Assembly (NCBI GenBank): GCA_041446545.1
Contig: JBGOEJ010000012.1
Location: 1 to 64,000 of the forward strand
From: Fervidibacter canadensis
GTDB lineage: Bacteria > Armatimonadota > Fervidibacteria > Fervidibacterales > Fervidibacteraceae
Direction: 5' to 3'
Length of the DNA: 64,000 nt
A program made the translations under genes and the position numbers. The notes under the pieces were generated by a model. That model worked only from the letters and a program-made list of their open reading frames with translations. It did no database searches and was not told the DNA's origin. Shown here in pieces: positions 8,501-16,014 of the stretch. Each line of letters starts with the position of its first letter. The first letter of the stretch is position 1.

Positions 8501-10039
8501 TTAAAACCCGTTCGTTGACCCTTGTGCCCCTTGGCGAGCCGCTTGCGTTATTTGTCCGATGGCTTGCAGCGCCAACAGTTGCGCCTGCCTCGCATAGTCC
8601 AACGCCTCGCTCAGTTCCTTCAGCACTTCTTCAGGGTTGTGAAAGCCCATGCTGTTCTCCGAGACGACCAAGTTCTCCCAACGCAAGTGAGCCCATTGAT
8701 GCCAGCGAACGGCTTGGCGCAAGAGTTGCTCGTTGACAGGCTTGCCCGCTTGCTTTGCCTGCTTGGCTGAGGCGATGGCGTCAATGCTGTCGCTAAGGGC
8801 TTGTTGCACCCGTTTTTGCACTTCGTCCACATGCCTTTGCACCCGAAGCACCTGCGCCCGCAACACCGTCGGCGGGACGCTGTGGCACTCGCCGCACGGA
8901 TACGCTCCCAACGGTTTGCCCTGCACGAAACGGTCAAGGTATTTCAAGGGCGAAGTCAGCCAGTGGGAAGTGAGCAAGCGACCGTTGACCTTCACCTTCG
9001 GCATGTGGCAGGTCACGCAGGATGCCCCCGCCTGCTCATACTTGCTCTCCCAAAAAGTCTCCACCTCGGGATGTTGGCTCTTGATGAGAGGTTCGCCGAT
9101 AAGGGCATGCACCCAATCTTGCTGGTAGCCAAACTGCTCGCGATAGAAAGCGTCCAAGTCCCGCACCTTGCGCCAACCGAAGACAAAGCGCATCTTTTTG
9201 TCCGCACCAGGTCCGCAAACATACTCCACATGGCATTGGGCGCAAAGCAAAGTTTCCTTCTGCTGGCGGTCAGCCTCGGCGAAACTCTTGGCATTTTTCT
9301 CTGCCCAGTAAGGGTTGACTCCCCGTTCGGCGATGGCGGCTTGAAGGGCTTTGTTGATGATGCGAAGTTGTGTTGAATGGGGATCGTGACAGTGGGTGCA
9401 AGATGCGCCGTAGTCCTGCATCTCCTTCGGGATGCGGGCAATCACTTCCTCCCACGAAGCGTTCTCATCCAACTTGATGCCCTTCCATGTCCGTCCCCAG
9501 TAGTAAGCGACGGGCGTTGCCTTGCAGTTCAGGCAAGTCACATACTTGCCCCGTTTAGTGTCCATGTGGTCGCGCAAGATGTAACGGTGCCCCCGTTCCT
9601 CGTTGTAGTCCTTCGTAAAGCCGTGCCCTGCGATGATTTTGTTGTAAAGCGGAAAGTCTTTCGTCTTCGGGTGCTCGTGAGGGTTAGCGGGTGTGCCCCC
9701 GTAAAGCCCTGCCGTGCCCGGCTCGTCCATCAGGTAAGTTTCCGCCTGAAAGCGATGGCAACCAGCGCAACTTTCAATGCGAAAGTCCACGACGGGCAAA
9801 ACCTTTGCAGGGTCGTCGGCATCCTGATGGGGTAGCGAACCTGCGTGACATTGCGAACACGCCAAACCCGCATGGGCACCTTGAGCGTAACGGTCTACGA
9901 TAGCGCGATGGCAATCGCGGCAATCCTCTTTCGCCTTGACCGCTGCAAAGTCATCGGGCGGTGGTGTTTGCCATCGGGCTGCCATGACCAAACTTGCCGT
10001 CAACATGAACGCACTCGCCATCAACCACCTTCGTCCCAT
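8501..10039 (-). CDS. Octaheme cytochrome c nitrite reductase (ONR, TvNiR type)
   Basis: The enzyme should reduce nitrite to ammonia with six electrons in the periplasm. The ATG at 10039 follows GGGAGG and opens a signal peptide. The 512-residue protein has eight heme sites: CXXCH at 40, 61, 91, 214, 266, 341 and 382, and a CXXCK site at 169 (CLNCK), the lysine-ligated catalytic heme. Five-heme NrfA lacks the first three hemes. In the octaheme enzyme of Thioalkalivibrio the catalytic heme is the fourth, as here. Tyr273 and Cys275 (EYVC) match the Tyr-Cys crosslink known in that enzyme, and Gln322-His323 (KSQHPEVE) match the active-site QH. It is divergent from the Rieske gene across a palindromic promoter element. 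Confidence 0.92.
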   Translation of the reverse strand: MGRRWLMASAFMLTASLVMAARWQTPPPDDFAAVKAKEDCRDCHRAIVDRYAQGAHAGLACSQCHAGSLPHQDADDPAKVLPVVDFRIESCAGCHRFQAETYLMDEPGTAGLYGGTPANPHEHPKTKDFPLYNKIIAGHGFTKDYNEERGHRYILRDHMDTKRGKYVTCLNCKATPVAYYWGRTWKGIKLDENASWEEVIARIPKEMQDYGASCTHCHDPHSTQLRIINKALQAAIAERGVNPYWAEKNAKSFAEADRQQKETLLCAQCHVEYVCGPGADKKMRFVFGWRKVRDLDAFYREQFGYQQDWVHALIGEPLIKSQHPEVETFWESKYEQAGASCVTCHMPKVKVNGRLLTSHWLTSPLKYLDRFVQGKPLGAYPCGECHSVPPTVLRAQVLRVQRHVDEVQKRVQQALSDSIDAIASAKQAKQAGKPVNEQLLRQAVRWHQWAHLRWENLVVSENSMGFHNPEEVLKELSEALDYARQAQLLALQAIGQITQAARQGAQGSTNGF

Positions 10040-10103
10040 CCCTTGCACCTCCCGACGAGGAAGCATGAGCGACCAAAAATTTATCAACCGAGTTCGTTGC
10101 TGC

Positions 10104-10123
10104 TGTCGGGAATTTCCCTGACA
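10104..10123. promoter_or_regulatory. Candidate operator palindrome in the nitrite reductase/Rieske promoter
   Basis: TGTCGGGAATTTCCCTGACA pairs as TGTC-GGGAA with TTCCC-GACA, with one unpaired T. It lies 65-84 bases before the nitrite reductase start and 46-65 before the Rieske start, and belongs to a set of similar palindromes before the respiratory genes of this window. Confidence 0.55.
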
Positions 10124-10168
10124 ACGCTTCGCCATCGGCTTGGATAAAATCGGGGCAGGTGAAAGGCG

Positions 10169-10639
10169 ATGGCGACGACTGAGTGGACGCGACGGCGTTG
10201 GTTGGACTGGTTCGTCAAGGCGGCAGCCTTTTTGGTCACCGCCCTCTTCGGGTTGCCGACGCTGGCATTCGTCGTCCTCCCTGCCTTCCGTCGCTCCCGC
10301 CCCCAATGGCTGAAAGTCGGGCGACTGGACGAGTTTCGCCCCAACGAACCGACGGCAATCACGCTCACTTTTCAGCGTCGGGACGGTTGGGTCATCCGCA
10401 CGGTGCGCCGAACCGTCTATGTCGTCGTCAAGCCTGACGGCAGCGTGAAGGTGTTGTCCAACATCTGCACCCACGCCAACTGCGCCGTCCGCTGGGAACA
10501 CCAAAAGCGTGCCTTCTTTTGCCCTTGCCACGACGGCTACTTTGATTTGAACGGCAAAGTCATCTCAGGTCCGCCACCTCGCCCGCTGGACGAATTGCCC
10601 CATCGCCTTCAAGGCGGTTTCCTCTTCGTGCGGGTGTGA
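10169..10639 (+). CDS. Rieske [2Fe-2S] protein of a cytochrome bc-type complex
   Basis: A 156-residue protein that should carry electrons from quinol to cytochrome c. One membrane anchor (about residues 16-38) follows a basic N-terminus containing RRRW, suggestive of Tat export. The cluster motifs are CTHANC (Cys100, His102, Cys105) and CPCHDG (Cys118, Cys120, His121). By family analogy Cys100, His102, Cys118 and His121 bind the cluster and Cys105-Cys120 form the disulfide. The usual CTHLGC and CPCHGS are slightly altered. It precedes the cytochrome b fusion gene by 47 bases and surely works with it. Confidence 0.92.
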   Translation: MATTEWTRRRWLDWFVKAAAFLVTALFGLPTLAFVVLPAFRRSRPQWLKVGRLDEFRPNEPTAITLTFQRRDGWVIRTVRRTVYVVVKPDGSVKVLSNICTHANCAVRWEHQKRAFFCPCHDGYFDLNGKVISGPPPRPLDELPHRLQGGFLFVRV

Positions 10640-10686
10640 CCGAAAACGCGTTGCCATTGCAAAGGTGGTGAGTAAAACTGCAGCGT

Positions 10687-13122
10687 TTGCTCAACGGGCT
10701 GGAACGGGAGACAGGGTTGGTCAGCGCATGGCAGCGGTTCTGGGCGCAACCGCTCCCTGCCACCGTCGGTTGGGGGCACATCTTTGGCGCTCTTTCCCTC
10801 CTTTGTCTCGCCATCCTCTTCGTCACGGGTGGGGCGATGATGTTCTACTACAGCCCGACACCCGACCAAGCCTATCCTTCGGTGCAATACATGGAGCGCT
10901 TTTTGCCCTTCGGCAAGTTCCTTCGGGCACTGCATTACTGGGCGGCACGGCTCATCGTCCCGCTGATCATCATCCACCTCGTCCGTGCCTTCCTTTGGGG
11001 CGCTTACAAAAAGCCCCGCCAGATGATTTGGGTGACGGGCGTTTTGCTCCTTCTGTGCGTCATCGGTTTCGGCTTGACAGGTTATGCGTTGCCTTGGGAT
11101 CAGAAAGGCTACTGGGGCACGGCGGTGCGGCTCAAAATCGCCGAAGGCATTCCCTTCATCGGTCACGCCATTGCCAACTTCCTTAGAGGCGGTGAGCAAA
11201 TTGGCGCCGTCACTTTGATGCGCTTTTATGTCCTGCATGTTTTCGTCCTGCCCATCTTGACTTTCCTTGTCGTCGCTTGGCACATCCGTCAGGTGCGTCA
11301 CCTTGGCGTTGCTCCCGCATGGGTGCGGGTGGGCGACGAAGATGCCGTGCCCAAAACGCAACGGTTGCATCCCGACCACACCTTCCGCATCGCCATCGGA
11401 GCGCTTGTCCTCACCGCTTTGCTCTTTTGGCTCGCTTCCCGCTATCCTGCTCCCCTTGAGCCCCGCGCCAACCCTTTAGACACTGCCTACAAGCCCCATC
11501 CCGACTTTTATGTCCTTTGGATGCACGAGTTGCTGAAACTTTTCCCGCCAAAGGGGGAGTTCGTCGGTTCCTTCGTTTTGCCGACGGTGTTGGTGCTCTT
11601 GCTGATTGCGGTGCCGTTCCTTGACAAAAGCCCTGAGCGCCATCCGTTCAAGCGTTTGCCTGCCATCACGACAGGCTTGACTATCCTGTTCGCCATCATC
11701 GCCCTGAACATCAAAGGCATGGAAGCCTTGCCGAAACCTGAGCACCTTTCACCCCTTGAAAGGCGCGGGCAAGAGTTGTTCGTGCAATTGCGCTGCTACT
11801 CCTGTCACGGCATCAATGGTGGGGGCGGTCCTGTCGGTCCTGATTTGGGCTTGGGCACAAAGCGCGACCCGAAAAAAGTGGAAGCCCTCCTGCGCAACCC
11901 GGGCGCTTTCAACGCCCACACTGTCATGCCCGCTTACAACTTGCCCCCCGACGACATGAAAGCCCTCGTCGCCTACATCGTCGGTCTCGGTCCTCAGTCA
12001 CGGATGCCGCCCATCCCGCCCGTTGAGCCCGAAAAACCGCCGTCGCACTTTGAAGACAACTGGCTCATCACCCACAAATTTGAAGTCCGCAAAGACCCGC
12101 AAAGTTGCCAGAGTTGCCATAAACCCTTCTTTTGTCAAGCCTGTCATGGGCAACGCCGCCCCTCGTCTCACCTGCGACCCGACTGGCTTAAGTTCCATTT
12201 CGGTAACGCCGCCGACGAATTGCGCACTTGCGATACCTGCCACACGCCCGACTATTGTGCCGATTGCCATCGCTTCACCCGCCACGACACTGCATGGCTG
12301 CGCCAGCATGGGGCGACTTTGACAAAGTTCGGCGAGGAGAAACACTTCGGGGCGATGACGCTCTACCAACTTTGCTATCAATGCCATACCCGCCAATCGT
12401 GTGATGAATGCCATCAGGGCGCTTTGCCCGAAAGCCACAAAGCCCCCGATTTTTTGCGACGACACGGCGAGTTGGCAAATTCGGGGGACAAGGCAGTCGT
12501 GACAGCGAACCGTCAGGCAAATGCCCAAACTTGCGCCACCTGCCACACCCAAGCCTTTTGCATCAACTGTCACATGGGAGCGAAACCGAAATCGCACGAG
12601 CAACCAAACTTTGTGGGGCAAGGGAAAAGCGGTCACGCTTCAGAGGCGTTGCGAAGGGGCGTTCAAAGTTGTGCCACTTGCCATGACCAAAAGTTCTGCG
12701 CCAACTGTCACGGGATGCCGATGCCCCATCCGCAAGGTTTCGTGCGAACCCACATTCAGGAAGCCCGCCGCAATTTGGCGCTTTGCCAACGCTGCCATAG
12801 TTGGGGCGAACAAAATTGCCGTCAGTGCCACGCTAAGCGTCCGCCATCCCACACCGCTGACTTTCGCCAGACGCATCCGCAACGACTTGCCGATGGTGGC
12901 GGCAGTTGTCAGGTTTGTCACGGTCGCAATGCCTGCGCCGATTGCCACCGCCTACCGATGCCCCATCCCGACGGTTTCATCCGCACGCACGGTCAATTGG
13001 CAAAAGAGCGAAAAGGCAATGAGCGCCAGCAAGTGCTCAACCTGCATCGCCAACTTTGTGCCCATTGCCACACCGTTAGTTACTGCCGCAAATGCCACTT
13101 GCTGGGCGACCGATTGCCATGA
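10687..13122 (+). CDS. Cytochrome b (b6/subunit IV-like) fused to cytochrome c and a 16-heme module
   Basis: An 811-residue fusion. Residues 1 to about 350 form a cytochrome b: HYWAARLIVPLIIIH gives the first His pair (X13) and LHVFVLPILTFLVVAWH the second (X14, as in cytochrome b6). A subunit IV-like part carries PDFY where the Qo motif PEWY is usual. A mono-heme cytochrome c domain follows (CYSCH at 370, Met ligand probably in VMPAYNLP). Residues from about 465 hold eight pairs of heme sites, mostly CXXCH-X4-CXXCH, separated by motifs such as PMPHPxGF. Total 17 heme-c sites. With the Rieske protein it should oxidise quinol and pass electrons into a heme wire. The start is uncertain: TTG at 10687 is used; an in-frame stop at 10669 sets the limit. 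Confidence 0.9.
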   Translation: MLNGLERETGLVSAWQRFWAQPLPATVGWGHIFGALSLLCLAILFVTGGAMMFYYSPTPDQAYPSVQYMERFLPFGKFLRALHYWAARLIVPLIIIHLVRAFLWGAYKKPRQMIWVTGVLLLLCVIGFGLTGYALPWDQKGYWGTAVRLKIAEGIPFIGHAIANFLRGGEQIGAVTLMRFYVLHVFVLPILTFLVVAWHIRQVRHLGVAPAWVRVGDEDAVPKTQRLHPDHTFRIAIGALVLTALLFWLASRYPAPLEPRANPLDTAYKPHPDFYVLWMHELLKLFPPKGEFVGSFVLPTVLVLLLIAVPFLDKSPERHPFKRLPAITTGLTILFAIIALNIKGMEALPKPEHLSPLERRGQELFVQLRCYSCHGINGGGGPVGPDLGLGTKRDPKKVEALLRNPGAFNAHTVMPAYNLPPDDMKALVAYIVGLGPQSRMPPIPPVEPEKPPSHFEDNWLITHKFEVRKDPQSCQSCHKPFFCQACHGQRRPSSHLRPDWLKFHFGNAADELRTCDTCHTPDYCADCHRFTRHDTAWLRQHGATLTKFGEEKHFGAMTLYQLCYQCHTRQSCDECHQGALPESHKAPDFLRRHGELANSGDKAVVTANRQANAQTCATCHTQAFCINCHMGAKPKSHEQPNFVGQGKSGHASEALRRGVQSCATCHDQKFCANCHGMPMPHPQGFVRTHIQEARRNLALCQRCHSWGEQNCRQCHAKRPPSHTADFRQTHPQRLADGGGSCQVCHGRNACADCHRLPMPHPDGFIRTHGQLAKERKGNERQQVLNLHRQLCAHCHTVSYCRKCHLLGDRLP

Positions 13123-13177
13123 ACCTTTGAAGGTCGTCCGTCCCTGCCAAACTATTGGCTGAAAGGAGTGACGAAAC

Positions 13178-13453
13178 ATGACCCGCTTGTTGGTGCTCCG
13201 AGACGGTGTGTTGACACTACCGAAGGAACTTCTGGAAGCGATGGGGTTGAGGGGTGATGAGACGATGGTGGCAACGGTGGTCAACGGACAACTTCTTTTG
13301 CGTCCTCTTTCAGCAGCAGGGGTGGCTCGGCAGCGATTGATGGAGCACCTGAGCCTGCCCGTCGGCTCTTTGGCACACCAGGTGCCTCAGCCCGAAAAGC
13401 CCGTGACCGTTGAAGACGAATTGGGAGGCGACCTCTATGCCGATATTGATTGA
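13178..13453 (+). CDS. AbrB/MazE-type antitoxin (VapB-like)
   Basis: A 91-residue protein with a SpoVT/AbrB-like N-terminal swapped-hairpin domain (LVLRDGVLTLPKELLEAMGL) and a disordered C-terminal tail rich in Pro and Glu, as in antitoxins that wrap around a PIN toxin. AAAGGAG precedes the ATG. Its end overlaps the start of the PIN gene by 17 bases, the typical translational coupling of such pairs. By analogy it neutralises the toxin and represses the operon. Confidence 0.75.
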   Translation: MTRLLVLRDGVLTLPKELLEAMGLRGDETMVATVVNGQLLLRPLSAAGVARQRLMEHLSLPVGSLAHQVPQPEKPVTVEDELGGDLYADID

Positions 13454-13853
13454 CACGCGCCCTTTGGGTTTAGCCCTAAAGGCACCTTATTACGACGAAA
13501 AGCATCCCGTCTATTCCCTTGCCCAACAAGCCCAAAACTTTGTGCGAGAGCAAATTGCTCAGCAAATTTTGGCGGTCTCACCTCAACTACTGAGTGAACT
13601 CCATCATGTCCTGACAGAGCGGGGTCTGCGCCTTCCTAAGGCGTTGGCACACCAACTCATCAATGACCTCCTTCAAGCCGCTAATGTCCTTTACCGCAGC
13701 CCTGACTTTGAAACCGTTCAGAAAGCCGTTGCTCTAAGTGCTCGCACCTGCGTCCACATTTGGGACTTCCCTGTCGTGCTCCCGTTCAAAGGCGTCATAG
13801 AAAAAATCTACACCACAGACCCACATTTCCTCTCATGCGCGAATTGCAAGTAG
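13437..13853 (+). CDS. PIN-domain toxin (VapC-like)
   Basis: A 138-residue protein. The N-terminus LIDTRPLGLAL corresponds to the first catalytic aspartate of PIN nucleases, LLSELHHVLTE to the conserved glutamate, and DFPVVLP plus YTTDPHF to the C-terminal acidic residues. The ATG at 13437 has GGGAGG 9 bases upstream. Paired with the AbrB-type antitoxin it likely cuts RNA. The module sits between two respiratory operons, perhaps acquired separately. Confidence 0.7.
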   Translation: MPILIDTRPLGLALKAPYYDEKHPVYSLAQQAQNFVREQIAQQILAVSPQLLSELHHVLTERGLRLPKALAHQLINDLLQAANVLYRSPDFETVQKAVALSARTCVHIWDFPVVLPFKGVIEKIYTTDPHFLSCANCK

Positions 13854-13977
13854 CGCCTGTTGAAAATCCCTTTGGCATTTGGGTGCCTGAAGGCAGAGTT
13901 GAGCCGTGAACGGAAAGGTGCCTATTTATCTCCAGCGATCTCAAAAGAAAAAGCCTCACTTCGGGGGGAAAGCAGAC

Positions 13978-14490
13978 ATGTGGTCGCTGTATTTTTTGTC
14001 GGTCTGGTTGCACATCCTCGCTGCCACCCTTTGGGTCGGCGGGATGTTGTTTTTGTCGCTGGTCATCGTCCCGCTATTGCGCCACCCTGAAATAAGCCCA
14101 CACCGCACTCGGTTGCTCTCCCTCCTCGGCTTGCGCTTCCGCGCCATCGGTTGGCTCGCTTTGGCGACCCTTTTCCTGACGGGGCTTTACAACATCGCCG
14201 CTCGCGGGTTCACTTTGCAAGACGCCTTCAATGGCTTGCTCTGGGAAGGCGAATTTGGTCGGACGCTGATGGAGAAACTGACGACCTTCGGCATCATCCT
14301 GCTCGTCAGCGCTTTGCACGATTTTTGGGTCGGTCCGAAGGTGACGGCGTTGGCGAAACAGTTCGGCAACCCGTCGCCTGAAGTGGAGCGGTGGCGGAAA
14401 TTGGCGGCGTGGCTCGGTCGGCTCAACTTGTTGTTGGCGTTGCTGATGGTGGCGTTCGGCGTCATGCTCGTTCGCGGTCGCCCTTTCTGA
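13978..14490 (+). CDS. CopD/DUF4149-like membrane protein
   Basis: A 170-residue protein with four membrane spans. The first, WLHILAATLWVGGMLFLSLVIVP, matches the CopD copper-resistance domain, with a histidine that could bind copper or heme. The third region HDFWVGPKV is also typical. ATG at 13978 follows GGGGGGAAAG. It precedes the hemerythrin and cytochrome oxidase genes on the same strand, so help with copper delivery to the oxidase is plausible but unproven. Confidence 0.7.
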   Translation: MWSLYFLSVWLHILAATLWVGGMLFLSLVIVPLLRHPEISPHRTRLLSLLGLRFRAIGWLALATLFLTGLYNIAARGFTLQDAFNGLLWEGEFGRTLMEKLTTFGIILLVSALHDFWVGPKVTALAKQFGNPSPEVERWRKLAAWLGRLNLLLALLMVAFGVMLVRGRPF

Positions 14491-14523
14491 GCGCCTCCTC
14501 GCCTTCGCCCTCATTAGGGAACA

Positions 14524-14552
14524 CCCTGACAACCCGATAGGGAAAAACCCGA
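14524..14552. promoter_or_regulatory. Degenerate candidate operator before hemerythrin
   Basis: CCCTGACA (14524-14531) and GGGAAAAACCCGAC (14539-14552) resemble half-sites of the palindrome seen at 10104, 17878 and 32316. It lies 66-94 bases before the hemerythrin start. It is the weakest member of the set. Confidence 0.3.
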
Positions 14553-14617
14553 CGGCATCTCCGCTTTTTCCCGTCAAGGTAAAAGTGAGACGGCTTTCAA
14601 TGAAGGAGGCGAGGGAT

Positions 14618-15097
14618 ATGGCAGACTTTTTCGCCGAATTCCGCAGCGATCATCGCTTCGTCCTTCGGACGCTGGTGGATTTGCGAAAAGCCGTTGACGC
14701 TGGCGACCTTGCCCTTGTCCGCCAGTTGTTGGAAGCGTTAGACAAAGCCGCCAGTCCGCACATGGCGTTTGAAGAGCGTTTCCTCTATCCTTCCCTCGTC
14801 CCGCTGTTGGGCAAAGGACGGGTGAACGCCCTCATCAACGACCATCAAGGGGCAGCGGCAAGGCTTCTTCGGGCAAAAGAGATTGCCCGCAAAGACGCGC
14901 TGACCGAAGAAGACTGTGCCTTCCTTCACGAGTTTATCCGAGAATTCCTGCAACACGCCGCTGATTGCGAAGGGACGGGTCTCTTGGCAGAGGCGTTGCC
15001 CTCGGAGCGTCTTCAAGAGTTTGGCAAGCAAATCGTCGCTTTGCGGGCGACAGGCAAACCCTTGACGGTCTACAAAGGGGTTGCCGAAACGACCTAA
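14618..15097 (+). CDS. Hemerythrin-like (HHE domain) protein
   Basis: A 159-residue four-helix protein with metal-ligand motifs DHRFVLRTL, SPHMAFEERFLYP, NDHQGAAARLL and FLQHAADCEG, which fit an HHE di-iron site. Such proteins sense or store O2 or NO, or protect iron centres. AAGGAGG sits 8 bases before the ATG at 14618. It leads the cytochrome oxidase genes by 32 bases, so handling of O2 or NO at the oxidase is likely. Confidence 0.85.
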   Translation: MADFFAEFRSDHRFVLRTLVDLRKAVDAGDLALVRQLLEALDKAASPHMAFEERFLYPSLVPLLGKGRVNALINDHQGAAARLLRAKEIARKDALTEEDCAFLHEFIREFLQHAADCEGTGLLAEALPSERLQEFGKQIVALRATGKPLTVYKGVAETT

Positions 15098-15129
15098 CAC
15101 CCAACCGCCATCAAAGGGGTGTTCGCATC

Positions 15130-15975
15130 GTGCGAGGGTTTGGGAAGCGGCGAAAAGGTTCTGCCATTTTGCTCTCTGTGCTTTTGTTGCTCATCGCCGT
15201 CGCAGTTATCGCAGGCACTTTTTGGTGGGTTCGCCACCACCTTCCTGCCCGCATCGCCGATACTGCTTATGAAGTAGACGGCATCATCCTTTTCGTCCTC
15301 TCCGTTGCTGCCATCTTTCTGCTCCTCTCCCACCTTTACCTTGCCCTCACCCTTCTTCGCTTTCGCAGCAATCCAAAGGCAGCTTTTGTCGGTGTCACCC
15401 GCCGTTCGTGGTTTCCCGTCCTCGCCATCGTCGCTCTCCTGCTTGCCTTTGACTTGATGTTTGACCACGAGAGCAACAAAGTGTGGGGCAAGGTGTTTTT
15501 CCGCATTCCTTCCGATGCTTTCGTCGTAGAAATCACGGGCGAGCAGTTCGCTTGGAGCATTCGTTACCCTGGCAAGGATGGGAAGTTGGGGCGCAGTGAT
15601 GTTCGGCTGATCAGCGACGATAACCCACTGGGGTTGGACAAAAACGACCCTGCCAGCAAAGATGACATCGTCCTTCCAGCAGGACAAGGCGAGTTACACC
15701 TTCCGTTGAACCGCCCTGTCCTTTTCCTCATCCGCTCCAAAGACACCTTGCACAGTTTCTTCATCCCCTTCGCCCGCCTCAAGATGGACGCCGTTCCGGG
15801 GATGACGACGCGGCTTTGGTTCGTCCCGACCAAGCCGGGGCGTTACGAATTCACTTGTGCCGAGTTATGTGGCTTGGGGCACTACCGCATGCGGGGTGAT
15901 TTGGTCGTGGAGCCGATGGAGAAGGTGCAAGAGTGGCTGAGGCAGCAACCGACTTTTGGGGAAACGGTGCCGTGA
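15130..15975 (+). CDS. coxB: Cytochrome c oxidase subunit II (CuA)
   Basis: A 281-residue protein with two N-terminal membrane spans and a periplasmic cupredoxin domain. The CuA ligands are complete: His208 (LHSFFIP) and CAELCGLGHYRM with Cys243, Glu245, Cys247, His251 and Met254. It accepts electrons from cytochrome c and passes them to subunit I. The chosen GTG follows AAAGGGG. It shares an operon with hemerythrin upstream and subunit I downstream. Confidence 0.93.
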   Translation: MRGFGKRRKGSAILLSVLLLLIAVAVIAGTFWWVRHHLPARIADTAYEVDGIILFVLSVAAIFLLLSHLYLALTLLRFRSNPKAAFVGVTRRSWFPVLAIVALLLAFDLMFDHESNKVWGKVFFRIPSDAFVVEITGEQFAWSIRYPGKDGKLGRSDVRLISDDNPLGLDKNDPASKDDIVLPAGQGELHLPLNRPVLFLIRSKDTLHSFFIPFARLKMDAVPGMTTRLWFVPTKPGRYEFTCAELCGLGHYRMRGDLVVEPMEKVQEWLRQQPTFGETVP

Positions 15976-16014
15976 CGCAGGTTGCGAATGGCTGCGCTAA
16001 AGGGGGAAACCGCA

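Noticed and set aside
8501..10039. Classical pentaheme NrfA
   Set aside because: There are three extra CXXCH sites before the CXXCK heme, and the Tyr-x-Cys pair matches the octaheme enzyme.
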